Assembly (NCBI RefSeq): GCF_021130785.1
Contig: NC_060208.1
Coordinates: 51,747,501-51,811,500, forward strand
Direction of reading: 5' to 3'
DNA: 64,000 nucleotides
From: Homalodisca vitripennis
Taxonomy: Eukaryota > Arthropoda > Insecta > Hemiptera > Cicadellidae
Made by a program: the position numbers and the translations under genes. Below are positions 1 through 15,539 of this stretch, piece by piece; the stretch's first letter is position 1, and every line of letters begins with the position of its first letter. The notes under the pieces were generated by a model, which saw only the letters and a list, made by a program, of their open reading frames with translations, had not been told where the DNA came from and ran no database searches.

Positions 1-1080
1 AAGGAGGGAGGGTTGATAATTATTTTATCAGAGTTTCCTTTGGGCCAGAACCTTGGTAATGTCTCAGTCTGACAGCCTGGTCCTGTTTGAAGATGGTATT
101 TTTTTCTTGTTGCTTAAGCAGACATTATAGTACATCTTAAGTTGAACACCGTGATGTGCAGTATAGAAAACATTTACCTGCACATACCGCTCATTTGCTG
201 GAAACATGCAATGAAGTCATATGATAGTCTGATGGTACCAAGCAAAGCAACAAGAGACTGCTGATGACCAAAGCTTAGTAAATTCTCCAAACTTGGGCGG
301 AGATTTGGGCAAGCACAGTATAAGTACGCAAGTACCGGAAGCGATTACTCGTGGTACAGTGTCTGGAAGTACTTCGCGTACAAGCTGGTTCACAATATCT
401 GAACCATCTGTATTAATTCTGTCAGGGATCATCCTAATTGACTTTTTGTCGCAGGATCAAGGCGGACTCGCTGATTTAGCTCAGGCTGATTCAATTTAGC
501 GTGGAAGCGTCGTTTGGATAACAATCCGTGTAGCCTATGGATTTGGAGACTTGTCAGGAACGTGGGTATGTGTCAACCGTACCCTTCGTGAGGTAAACCG
601 TACCCTTCTCTCACTGGTCATGGCTACTTCGGCGCATACATGTAGTTTCCCGCTTGGGGAAACTAGCTTCATCCAGGGGCAGGTACTGTGAATCTTAGGC
701 AATGTGCTGTTCAGGTTCTTTGTGTCAGAGGGTGGTACTAGACATTAAGATTGTTTTGTATTCACAGCTTTCATCAGAAAAATAGAGAGACGAAAGATTT
801 TCAGACTCTAAACCTCCTATAATACACTTTGAGAACTGAGAGTAGGTGACTATACTATAGCTATGTCTCGGGAAATGAATTGTCTGAATTTCAAAGCAAT
901 CTGGACATGTTGAGTTTTTCTGTTCTGTTGATATTTATGTACCTTTATCAGAGGGCACTGTGGTGAACAAACTAAGCCAAACAACAAACTTGCTTGGTGG
1001 TGTGTGGCGTATCGGAGAGAGATGCCGGTCGGCCCAGGAAGAGATTCCGAGCCTACGGAGAAGCCTAATTTCTCTTATTT
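1..1080. other. Unassigned stretch, less AT-rich than neighbours
   Basis: This stretch is visibly richer in G+C than the DNA after 1,080. Two overlapping short open frames lie here, 217-432 on minus and 293-499 on plus. They shadow each other and neither shows a domain I recognise. It could be an old transposon fragment or a UTR or exon of an unseen gene; nothing in the sequence decides between these. Confidence 0.3.
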
Positions 1081-3480
1081 TATAGGTTCAACTTCTTAAA
1101 TAAGATTCCAGTAATTTTTTTAACGTACGAAAATAAATTAAAGTAGATTATGTAACGGATATTAATTATTAATAATAAATATTATTACATAGAATCTTGA
1201 TAAATTAACTATCTCAGTTGCATTGAAAAGAAATTTAATTATATTGTTTAATCAATGATTAGTGTAAATGCCTTATGATAAAATAAATACTCAGCCAAAA
1301 TTAAACAATTAAATTCACTTGAGAACTCATTTATATTTTGAGTCACAAAAGGAATATACCAAATTATAAAACATAAATGGATTAACATATAATGCCCAAT
1401 GGGCTAAGAGTAAATTGACGGTTTTAATTTAAATTCATTTTAGTTTTCATTCTACGTGTAACAAAACCAACAAAGAAGTCAGTATGCAAATTAAAGGCCA
1501 ACGTTTTAAAGCCCTTTGAACATGTTTGTGAGTGAATAATTACATTGTAAAATAATATGCAGGCGGAGCCTGACACGTTTCTCTGTGAGTTCACACACAT
1601 ACAGATTTAATATGGAACATATAGCGATGCTTTATTACTCTGTATTATGTTAATACAAAAACACGCACGCATATACCGTATATACGCTTAATAATTGTTT
1701 GGGTTTGTTTTAAATTTTGTCTCCGAAATAGATTCTTTGTTACTATATCTTGCATAATCATTCATAGGTTTATTGAACTTTTGAAAATATGTATTTGTTC
1801 GCCTACTGAAAACTCATATATGCGATTTATTGTAAGTAAAGTAAGGAGTAATAGGCTTGAAATTCACATGTTTTAACTTAAAAATGTAACACTCGTTTCA
1901 GAACATTCACTTACAAACTTATGGAGATCCCCTATATTGTTTCACACACATCTAGTAAATACTGCAAAATCTATTTAGTCCAAAATAAAAAAATAAGTAT
2001 ATTTTGATAGGTTAAACATTTTCATATATTATTACAGTTTTTAATTGAATTGTGTTTGTATTGAAATGGATTTATTGTCCCGTTTTAGTAAATTATGTCC
2101 ACGAATATTTGTAGTATGAATATCATAGATCATGAATTGAGTCCGTTTGGTACAAATGCAGTTTCAGTTGTTTACAATGGCCTCTCTATATAATCTGCAA
2201 AACTATTTTAAAAAAGAGTTTCACAAGTTTATAACAGCTAATTTTATCCTCACTAGTTGTATAAAACTATTTCAGGATTTATTGAACGTCACGTACAACT
2301 GATTACAAGGCTCTAGTCAGTCAATCCACGGAATAACAAAACGAGAGATAGAACTTTGTATTGCTGCTAAATCTGTTGTTTCAACGATGCGGTGTTGTGT
2401 TACTCAGAGCGGACGTATTGACACAATGTTGAGTGAAGTCGGCCAACCCACTTCCAATAACAGGGATTATTCACTTGAATTTACAGTGGATTACACAAAT
2501 TACCTCATATACAGGATGTAAGCAACAGCAATGGAAACTTAATAGAATTATTTGGGATTCAAACAGTAACGTCTAGTTATTGTAATGTATTATGTCTTAT
2601 TTATTTTCGTTTATAGACTCCCTTTGTTTCTAAATAAAATTCATACAACACTCCCCAATGTAATTATACATATGCAAATATTTGTTTTTGTGTGTCGAAA
2701 TTATAACTGGATTGCGACCATACCATTATGATGTATTAGAACGATGGAAACAAGACTTTTCGAGAACCGATATCTAACACCCTCTTCAGATCTGAAAACA
2801 TAAATAATAAAGCTATCCATGTAAAGAAAGTTACCTTTACAGAAAAGTGGCTATTAAAATTTCGTCAAACTCAAGCTCAAATGTTACTCCAAAATAAAAA
2901 ACGTATGCCTTGACACAGTACTAAGAGACACAACGCCGATGACGTACTGTAGCAAAATATGGTCTATTTACAGAAGATAGATGTCAAGACTAAACTCAGA
3001 TATAATTTCAACTTTTCAAGGTTTGATAACTAAAAATTTGTTTTTTTGGTTATTTTACATTATTGAATTAAATGTTGTGAAATAGATTTATATTCACCTA
3101 CAATGAGTTTTTTTGCGATTATGACCCAAATCAGAGGACATGTATGTATGGATACTTACATATCTGTGAGGCAGCGAAATTTCAAGTTCTGGAATAATTA
3201 AGGTTTAAATTAGCTTTCAAACTTAAAAAAAAGCATTTAAAATATAAATAAACCGAGTAGTAAGTAATTAGACATTTTAACGTACGACGTATGTTAACAA
3301 TTACTATGTTGGATTATGTTATGTTTGGTCCTATGATATTCAGTTATTTTTTTATGATATAGATAAGATAGAATGTGCTGGTGGCGCATGGCCATTCCCG
3401 AGATATGCCTGAGCGTTATTGAAATCTATTACTCAGTGAATGTAAATGTAGCTACGACTGTTACACGAATATGTCATGGC
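1081..3480. other. AT-rich intergenic DNA, no gene seen
   Basis: Apart from one dispersed repeat copy near 1.5 kb I see no coding frame, RNA gene or structured repeat here. Open frames are short and have the composition expected of AT-rich non-coding DNA. Confidence 0.6.
1450..1620 (+). repeat. Dispersed repeat family A, copy 1
   Basis: It shares a colinear block with 23360-23527 and, more weakly, 24920-25050. Landmarks in order are acgttttaaagccctttgaa, an atgcaggc block, and ttcacacaca followed by acagatttaa. The spacing between landmarks is preserved while the intervening bases have drifted, so this is an old interspersed repeat. No coding potential is visible; its class is unknown. Confidence 0.7.
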
Positions 3481-3488
3481 GTACTCAT

Positions 3489-3494
3489 ATTATA

Positions 3495-3544
<50 letters not shown>
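3489..3544. repeat. (TA)n microsatellite
   Basis: An almost uninterrupted alternating TA tract of about 55 bp with one G interruption near its start. The sequence just upstream (3370-3430) resembles an old repeat family also seen near 16.2, 16.7 and 23.9 kb. Confidence 0.95.
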
Positions 3545-3547
<3 letters not shown>

Positions 3548-6490
3548 CCATTAAAATGAAACCCGTTTATTAGTTGTCAATTGTATCATCGTGTTTGTAT
3601 ATGAAAATACACACAAATGATTGTACTTTGTATACTAGATATAATGCATAATGTTTATATTCATCTTACCTTATTCTGAAAAAAGTAAAAGCTCTCCATT
3701 CAATTTTTAAACGCTGAAAGTAAGAACTTGACGTGAAATATAGTTAATTAAATTTTTTTCTCTGTATAGGTGTTCGATGTATAGTTTTAAATGTTGTCAA
3801 GCAAGCCAATTGTATTCGGGAGCGAATAAACATGTTATTCGATTGCCATTGCCAATTTAAAAAACAATCAATAAAACTACTAAAACTGTGAATAGAAAGT
3901 CAACGTTAAATTTCGATGACAATCTGAGGGACCCATTCTCTCGTTTTTTTCGTTTTGTAGCTCACCGGGAAAGTGAACACGAGTTTCTGGCACTTACTTA
4001 CTACACGTTGTTTATATTTCGTACAGGACGTAACCGGCCATTGTCTGTATGTCCATCAATCATTGCGATAATTTGCAACTTTGAATATAGATTCATCGTG
4101 GTTTAAGGAAAAAGGCAATAGATTTTAAAAGTAAAAAGTCAAAACACAATGGTTAAAAATTTTAAATTGGTATTTTGGCTAAAAACAAAAACGCAGAATA
4201 AACAAATTCCTAAAACAAATAGGGTACAATATATAGTATTTTATCAAGTGACATAGTAACAAATCTACAACAATTTAACGCATTCCTTAAAAATTAATAT
4301 AATAGGGTGCCACAAACGTCCCACTTATTAAATATTTTGCTATAACTTTCAGTTACGGCCTTTTCACCTTTTTCCAAATATTTACAAATGATTTTTACGA
4401 TTAAACAAATTACAAAAAATGGTTGTGAGACATATAATTAAACGGAAATTCACTAAAAGTTATGTATTTGCGTGGTCTATTTTTTAATTAATATCATAAA
4501 AATTAAAAGATATGAGATATTTTTCAGTCCTGAAACTTATTACTTGACCCACTTTTTTTTGACACGATTGAATATTATTTGTAAAATTGTACAAAAGTGT
4601 ATAAGTCCACGAACAATATAGCTTAGAGCTTGTTTTAAAATGTAGTATTTACCATCTACAGATGTAAAAAAATATTTTTCCAATACGTTTTTATGTGTAT
4701 GCATAATACAATAAATTTTTCTGCATACACATAATAAATTCTGTTGCTCATTTTATTACAACTAAGATTTTAATGATACTTGATGAATACACTTATAGTG
4801 TGTCTAAGCGTGTGTGTTTATGTTATTGGATTTATATAAACAATAATGGTGATAGAGGTAAAAAATCAATATTTATTAAATTTCGAAACCTGATGTAGTT
4901 GGTGTATAACAGATGTCGAATGTGTTTTTGTAGTACCAAAAAGTAACCTTAAATCTTCTACTCAAATTAAAATACTGCTGTCCATAAATAGCCATTAGAA
5001 TTATTTAGCTAACTAACTAAATAATATTCAACCACTCTATCGATATATAAAAAATTAATGCACAACATTATTTGTTTAAAAGAACTAGTTTAAGCCATGT
5101 AAATTTTAATGTTTTCCAAAGTAAAAATAAAACAATAAAGTTATATTTTATTTTATTTGGGACATTTTTGAACTCTTTTAGAACTTAATTACGAGGACTG
5201 GGCCTACAGTCAGTTTCATCGAATTGGAAATAAAAACCGTCTTGTGGTCATACATTTTAATGTGCTCACAAGCCTACCAACTACAATTTATAAACTGCAA
5301 TATTCACATAAAGATTATTAGTTTTTCCTGTTCGGGTCTGTTGTAACATATAAAAATATAACCATTAACTGTGTAATGTAAGATTTTATTTTATTTGTAA
5401 GTTTTTTATACAAAACTTCTGATTTCGACCTTTTTTATTCATGAAAAATGTGGAAAGGCACTTTCAGTTTGCCTAGTTGACTCGTGTAACACAAAGTCAT
5501 TACTAATGATTGGTTACACATACATGAGTAATCTAATGATTTTCATAACTGATGTACGACATAAGATCCGAAGACAACGGAGTTTAAATGGAAAACTATA
5601 ACAGATGTCAGAATACCGGAGGTGGTGCCTAGTTGAGTAGCACTACAAAGACTAATATTGTTATTTATCTCACAAGGGATTATAACTATTTCTATGTATT
5701 AATGGTTTTATACTGATAAATGCATTTTTACAGACTAGTAAAGGCAGAAAGATTTATTACTTGGGTAATTGGATCTCACTCTTTTTACTGTAAGATTACA
5801 GTGGAGTATGGCATATATGGAATTGTTTCTGAAAAAAACATTATGGTTGCCTGTAAAGTCGGTTTTACGGGCGAAGATTTTACGTGACAACGTATTTTTC
5901 TCGGTAGAATATTTATTGATATGAATATTATTAAATTGCACAATAGGAACAAGGAATTGAATGAAAATAAGAATTGCACAAATTTTAACTATAGAAATAT
6001 ATTTTGTTTACTAAAACATTGTACATAATTTGAAATTAATTAAAATTTGTTATTGTAAATGGTAAAGTTGAATAAAACATTTACTAAAATTGGAATTTGA
6101 AATTCTTGCTAAAAACAGTTAAATTCTAACTCCGCGCGTGGTGATTGGTCGGTTTAGTTCGTTTGTTTGGTCGCACTGTTATGACAGGTTAGAGGTTATA
6201 ATTTGTTATTTTAAATGTTTGACTAGCAATACGCGCTGTTTCTTCTCAATCGACTGAATTACGATTGATTGCAGAATGATTTAAACTAATAATTTACTTA
6301 ACACTATTAACATTTGTCCAATAGTATGACATAACCTATAAACTCAGTTTCTCAACTTTTGTGTCAATCTAACAATTAATCAGTCAATCATAGTTTACGA
6401 TAATGAAATATCAGTGTACAATTATTTACCTTTATTGTTGTAGTTGTTGTAAATGACGAATCTAAGCACTCCACATTTTCACGAATAAAC
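3545..6490. other. AT-rich intergenic DNA, no gene seen
   Basis: No convincing coding frame. The open frames at 3888-4106 and 5735-5979 are short, lack recognisable motifs and overlap others in alternative frames. One short dispersed repeat lies at 5569-5640. Confidence 0.6.
5569..5640 (+). repeat. Short dispersed repeat B, copy 1
   Basis: It matches 25836-25905: both contain acaacggagttt, then a ggaaaa block, an acagat block and a diverged gtgcc block in the same order. Divergence is considerable. Class unknown. Confidence 0.5.
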
Positions 6491-6492
6491 AT

Positions 6493-6558
6493 AGTTATCT
6501 GCTTTATCCCGTGCGGCGGACCCACAGTTATCTGCTTTATCCCGTGCGGCGGACCCAC
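6493..6558. repeat. 33-bp perfect tandem duplication
   Basis: Two identical adjacent 33-bp copies (6493-6525 and 6526-6558) begin agttatctgc and end cggacccac. The unit is GC-rich compared with its surroundings, and GC-rich sequence continues to about 6620. The identity of the two copies suggests a recent duplication. Confidence 0.95.
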
Positions 6559-6757
6559 TGGACGGGCATCGTAACGTTACCGGGCGTTACACTTTTTCAT
6601 GAGTGACTCCGAGCCGCAACCTAATTAAAGACTTTGTCACGTCAAAAAAATATCCTTAAATATATTTAGAAGGTGAGTTCTTAATGGAAACACGTTAAGA
6701 AAAGGACCACAGGAAAATTTTGTAAGGAAACATTTCAGATCTACGTTACTGTATTAT

Positions 6758-6927
6758 TTAGTATTCTGCGACAACGTTACCAAGGGAAAGTTTGAATTTA
6801 CACTTTACAACGTCTAACTTAGACTCACAGCTCAGGTTATAATCAGCATCATGAATAGATGATCAAAGGTGTAGTTCGTACTTTTGTTACCAAGTCCATT
6901 ACCAAAAGTGCCATTTCAGGAAACATC
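6758..6927 (+). repeat. Dispersed repeat C, copy 1
   Basis: It shares about 160 bp with 27374-27537. The best conserved core (agactcacagctcaggttat through gatgatcaaaggtgtagtt) is identical over more than 50 bp. The outer parts are diverged but colinear, ending at a shared caggaaac. No open frame is conserved. Confidence 0.8.
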
Positions 6928-6929
6928 GA

Positions 6930-8224
6930 CACTAATGTTGTAATGAATTCCGAATATAGTGTTGATGTATGTAAAAGTTGGGACAGGTTATGAAAATTTA
7001 TATTTTGTTTTAATAAAATCATTGCTTTTGACCAAATTATGTATACAATTTTTCTACTCATTATTTTCGTACCAACAACAAAAAGTATTGAGTATTCTTT
7101 GTAATACACGATACTATATGAATATTTATAATTCTTGAGATTCAGTCATTTTTCGAAGAGTAATTCGGAATGTTTATTTGTTTAGTTTGTTACATTAATC
7201 CGACAACATTTTGAGTCCACAAGAGCTTTCTTGTATACCAAAACCTGCACTTAAATCCATGTATTTGTAAATTAATTAGGCGTGTTCATGCTATACAATT
7301 TGAGAGTTGATACAGTATATTTAAATTTCAGTTATAAGTAAATATCACCGTGTAAATATTTGCTGTTACAGATTATAATGTAGAACCTCCGTTTTTTCAG
7401 GAACTGATATATCATGATATTCAATTCTTAGAGATTACACTACCTGTTTGATAGCCAAGACTATTCAGGACACATAGACTTATTATTTTACTCATTTAAA
7501 TGCACATTCAACTCATGAAAGGAATCAACAACTTAGAAAATATTATTACAGATTTTACACTCTTCCTCTTGTTGTCAACGTCATTTTTGGATATTTATTT
7601 GAGTTTGTTCGCACTTTAGATTTAAAGGAAACGTCAACAGTTTTATAATACTTTTTTAGAACACAAATTTGAAAACATTTCAAATAAAATTATTCTAAAT
7701 CTGCACGCTTTTAAATTATAATCATCCAAGATTTGTAAAGTCATCTGCTTTTAATCCTAGAATTATTGATCAAATTTTAAAATTTGTGCTTTCGTTTAGT
7801 AGTAAAGTAAATTTTTCCTATGAATTAAATGGTGATCGATGTTCATGACTATAGATCGAAATAAATCATTGAAATAGATTTGGAGTAATTTATTTTCTTT
7901 ATAAAATTTTACTAAACATGGAACGCGCTGAAACGTAAAAAAAGTATAGAATCGAACATAATGTTGGTTTCATCAGATGTAGCATGAAATTATTCACAAG
8001 GCGATAATTTAGAAACAAAGTCGATGATATACAGTACCGAAGGCCGCTCGTATAATGTGTGAACACTGAAAATCTAGCAATGATTCACTATACAAGTATT
8101 AATAGTTATCAAAGAAATACATCCTATCCTAGAACCCATTTTGTATTGATTGGTAAATTTCACATATAGCCATATCTATAGATGACTTATGTAATGTATA
8201 TAAAATTATACAGTCTGAGTCAAT
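6930..8224. other. AT-rich intergenic DNA, no gene seen
   Basis: I see no recognisable gene, RNA or repeat. The minus-strand frame at 6849-7109 (86 codons) overlaps repeat C and shows no known motif. Confidence 0.55.
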
Positions 8225-8385
8225 GCGATTAATGTTTATAACATGTTCAGAAATGTCAAAGTGTTGTAAATGGGAGCAGAGACAGTGAAGGGTTGACAAA
8301 TGTTTCTCGCCAACAGAATTCACCACATTACCGCTGCTGACTGATGATCCTGGCTTTACATTACATGGCGTTACATTGACTGACT
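8225..8385 (-). repeat. 161-bp dispersed repeat D with open minus frame, copy 1
   Basis: It is nearly identical to 30113-30273, with one substitution in 161 bp, and similarity ends abruptly on both sides. On the minus strand one frame is open through the whole block (53 codons) and contains residues VNSVGEKHLSTLHCLCSHLQ. Beyond the block both copies diverge completely. There are no canonical AG/GT splice signals at both edges, so an ordinary duplicated exon is not supported. A recent transposon or segment duplication is more likely. No protein family is recognised. Confidence 0.8.

Positions 8386-12024
<3,639 letters not shown>

Positions 12025-12079
<55 letters not shown>
12025..12079. repeat. 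(TA)n microsatellite
   Basis: Alternating TA run of about 54 bp, directly followed within 25 bp by dispersed repeat E. Confidence 0.95.
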
Positions 12080-12083
<4 letters not shown>

Positions 12084-12100
12084 AAAGTAGAAATTTTCAT

Positions 12101-12166
12101 ATTGCTTCATATTGCCGGCGAAGAGTACATTATTGCATTTGACGGCAGTAACTACATTGTATATAT
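12101..12166 (+). repeat. Dispersed repeat E, copy 1
   Basis: It matches 41147-41211 with few differences: catattgccggcgaag is followed by gtacattattgcat, a gacagtaact-like block and a short A/T segment. It is unusually GC-rich at its core. Class unknown; it may be part of a larger element that includes 12255-12318. Confidence 0.75.
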
Positions 12167-12254
12167 TCGTACCCAAATCAGATGTGTCTATCGACTAATA
12201 AAACATAACTTCTTTTTAGAAGGAAACAGGATTTTTTCGGACATTTGCCATCGT

Positions 12255-12318
12255 TCAGTGAAACAAGAAAACAGTAACACTACGTTTCGAGATCTGCAAT
12301 CTGATCTCTTCTTCAGGT
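12255..12318 (+). repeat. Dispersed motif F, copy 1
   Basis: The block acgtttcgagatctgcaatc ending in cttcttcaggta resembles 22628-22673 (atgtttcgaggattgaaatc ... cttctttgtcaggta). A weaker gtttcgag motif occurs at about 20655. The order and spacing suggest a shared transposon end rather than chance. Confidence 0.5.
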
Positions 12319-12329
12319 AAAAACTAACC

Positions 12330-12865
12330 TAATACATAATTACAAACTAGGTTAAAATAAACAAATCTTACTAAAGCGTTGTGGCACGCCTAAGTCAGGA
12401 ATCACAACCTACATGTTGCTTGTCAACTTCACTAACTCTAAAGACATGCACTTAATACAAAACTATACCAAACACTAATCATTTAGAATTAATCTTTTTT
12501 AGAATTAATCACTAATCTTTTTAGAATTATAAATGCCTGTGAATTTGCCTGCCCTGCAAAATAGCCAATAGAATACTATCCATTTTTGTAACTTTGTTAA
12601 CATCAGTATAACGAATTATAAAATCTCTTGGACTAGTTTACTGTGTGTTGTCACACTGAATCTCATGTATATGTCTAATTTTCTGGAATAATAAACCCCC
12701 GGCTATTAGATGGATAATGCCTTTATGCGTGCTATACAACGTTTGACAAATTAGAACGCTAATTAAGGCCTAATAATAATTTTTCTTCATAAATTTAACT
12801 AAGTTACTACAAGATTTAAATAGGTCGTTTATAGGACATAGACCTAAAATTTTCGGTAGATATAT
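12330..12865. other. Intergenic, no gene seen
   Basis: No coding frame or structured repeat beyond a short triplication of a tttagaatta motif near 12,482-12,530. Confidence 0.55.
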
Positions 12866-12913
12866 AATTAAGAATAAGAATAATAAGAATAAGAATAATT
12901 TTTATTCCAAAAA
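12866..12913 (-). repeat. LINE 3' tail microsatellite (TTATTC type)
   Basis: On minus this reads as imperfect repeats of TTATTC/ATTCTT at the 3' end of the LINE remnant. Its position right after the 3' UTR and the start of unrelated sequence beyond it mark the element's 3' boundary. Confidence 0.6.
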
Positions 12914-14490
12914 GCTATTAATGTATTTACAATATTATAATGGAATAATACTAGCTATCTTATCAAGTAGTGATAGCTAGCGCAAACAAAACTTTACAAC
13001 TGAGCGAACAATGTCAGTCAGAGTTCTTATCTAATCATGATAACACACTGGTCACGGTACTGCAGCACTCACAATCCACTACACATACCTTATCTCACCG
13101 AGTATACACTCAACGAAACACATTCCCTTGACTAAATGTAGTAGTTGATTTTACATATATTACTTCCTTATAATAGATAACATCAAATACTATAACGTAA
13201 AATGTAATTATCGCTTAATAATCTATTCCACAGAAAACCTTTATGTTACACAAAATAAGTTAAGTATTTTTGAATTAGGACAATCATTCTAAATTAATTT
13301 TCAACACCCCTTAAGACATGGTGATAAACATTCCACTTACATCGTCCTTTGTGAGTAACCATTTCTTAACTTTAGCAAGAAACTGTTTACAGTTTTTATT
13401 GTTAATTTTGATGAAATTCGGTAATTGATTGTAGAGTTTTGGTCCCAAAAATACAAAGCTTTTTTTTGAAAATTGTTTTATTAACTTTAGGATGGGTGCA
13501 GAATCCTTGTTTTGAATTTCTAGTTTTATTATATGTCCTTTCAACACCGTAATTCTCACTTCTATTAAAAAACACTTTTAAAACTTTGTAAATAAATAGA
13601 TGAGTCAAAGGTAAAATCTTTAATTGGCTAAATAAGGGAGGCGCGGAAGTACGCTTGGGTTTGAATGATAACATTCTTACAAAATGATTTTGTGTTACGA
13701 TTAATGGATTGATAGTTGTTTTGTCTGTCCCTCCCCAGTTTTTCAATGCCGTAACTTAATCTAGAGTCTACGAGTGCAAAATAGAGGACGCGCATTAATT
13801 CCGAACTCAATATATTTCTTAAGAAATAAAATTGTCTTATATTTTTCCGGAGTTTTGACTGAAGTTGAGAAATGTGAGTTTTTCCATGAAAGTCTATCAT
13901 CTATGTATATACCAAGGTTTTTGATTGACTTGCTCAATTTTGACACAATTACAGTTTTGGTTTACTGGGTAACAAAGGTTATTATTGTGAAATCGTAAAT
14001 CTAGGTCAAAGGAATAGCCTCTAAGGTCAAAGTTTACAAGTTTTGTTTTGGATGCATTGATTATCATTTTGTTTTTATTGCGCCAATTTCGAAGTGTTGC
14101 GAGATCTTCATTAGTTTGTGTCCAGATGGGAGCCCAGTGCTTGTTTGAATAACGAATTGAGACGTCGTCAGCGAATGCGCTGATTTTCCCGTGCATGGGC
14201 ATATTTAATAAACTATTTATAAAGACAAGAAATAATGGAGCTGAAAGCACGGATCCCTGAGGGACACCTTTTGTTACAACTTTAGGTGGGCTTAATAGCT
14301 TTTGGATGCGGGCTTGTTGTGAGCGTCCAATAAGGTAGGTTTTAAACCACCTTAAGGGTACTCCTCTAACTCCCGCTAATTCTAATCTTGTTAATAAAAT
14401 TTCATGATCTACAAGGTCGAAAGCTTTGGAAAAATCTATAAATATTCCCGATGATCTGTTACCATTATTAAGGTATTGTAAAGTTAGATT
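12866..14490 (-). pseudogene. 5'-truncated, frameshifted non-LTR retrotransposon (LINE) reverse transcriptase
   Basis: Reading minus, the copy starts inside the reverse transcriptase palm at about 14,487 and runs to a 3' tail at about 12,866. The first ~195 codons are open in one frame. They hold motif A (IDFSKAFDLVDHEILL, ~14,430), motif B (GVPQGSVLSAPLFLVFIN, ~14,260) and the catalytic motif C (FADD, ~14,170). After about 13,940 at least four frameshifts split the thumb and C-terminus. Pieces such as NLGIYIDDRLSW, ALVDSRLSYGIE, FSQLKILPL and FLGPKLYNQLPNF follow in the expected order, ending with a stop near 13,311. The ~400-bp 3' UTR ends in TTATTC-type microsatellite units (12,866-12,913), as seen in several LINE clades. 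In life this enzyme would copy LINE RNA into target DNA by target-primed reverse transcription. The motifs fit the Jockey/CR1 side of LINEs; the clade is inferred. It is dead: truncated, no endonuclease domain, multiple frameshifts. Confidence 0.9.
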
Positions 14491-14749
14491 CCGTTTCCCT
14501 TTCTCTTAACTAGCAGCTGTAACGAGCTAACATCAGAGAAATTACAAAATAAGTAAACGAATCCGATATAGTATGTAATTTAATTTACATCATAAACAGT
14601 CGTTTTTAAATATTATTTAACTTAATTCACATCATAAATTTAAATTAAGTACCGTTTGGAAAATTAAATCTAAATTATAACAATAGTTTATATATGAATG
14701 TTAAATTTAGCTCCAATAGGATATGTAATCATTGTAATGTAATCCCGTC

Positions 14750-15130
14750 ATCTGGAATCATATCCTTCTGACGAGATCCTAAAAAGACGGCAATGAAGAA
14801 GCTCCAAAGTAACCTTTCGATCGCTTCGACATCAGAGATGAATATACTACAAAATGCATTACAATAGTGAAATTTAGGAGAAGGGGTCATCTCATCAGGT
14901 GCACAATTGAATGCATTACGATGTTTCTGAGACGATCTCTAAGCACAGCATAGCAACCGAGTTTTCCACTTCCACGTTTCTTGATTTTCACCACTTGATT
15001 CCTGGAATTTGAAATCACATTCTTCTGAAGAAATCCATAAAAAGTCGGCGATGAAGAAACTAAAAAAAGGAATCTTTACAACGTGAACTGGCAGTCTCAT
15101 TGTCTCATCAGGTACACAATTGTGTAAGTG
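14750..15130 (+). repeat. Degenerate tandem duplication, ~245-bp offset
   Basis: Three landmarks occur twice in the same order. ctggaat, cttctgac/aagaa and aaaaag.cgg followed by gatgaagaa-like sequence appear at ~14,752-14,805 and ~15,001-15,060. tctcatcaggtgcacaattg occurs at ~14,890 and tctcatcaggtacacaattg at ~15,105. The copies are diverged, so the duplication is old. Confidence 0.6.
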
Positions 15131-15539
15131 AACTCATCAGTAGTTATATTTTGCAGTCCACGTGACTGTGATGTCGAAACGATGTAAGTCAAGTCTGAGA
15201 CAGCGTCAGATACCAGACGCTACAATAAGAAGAAGAGGAACTGGAGCTAAACTCAACATTCAAATTGAATCAACTCTTCCTACCATAGCTACGTGTGTGT
15301 AATATATATACTACCACGACTTTACTGTTAGTTGGTTAATTGTTGATAGTTTAATATACATAGTCTAACATTTTAATAAAAATAATTGGGATGTGTAAGC
15401 TGTGCCGTACTTGTAGAATTATTTTTCTCTATATGTTTAATTTTGTTTTGTATGCAGCGCTTTTGTACACAATAATTAGGAATTGTATCACGCCACAAAC
15501 TTACAGTACTTATAATAGCTAAACTAATTAGCCTCATTT

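Noticed and set aside
8225..8385. Duplicated host exon.
   Set aside because: The shared block lacks AG/GT splice signals at both edges in both copies, and flanking sequences are unrelated.
13774..13998. Plus-strand frame of 74 codons.
   Set aside because: It is the antisense shadow of the minus-strand LINE reverse transcriptase.
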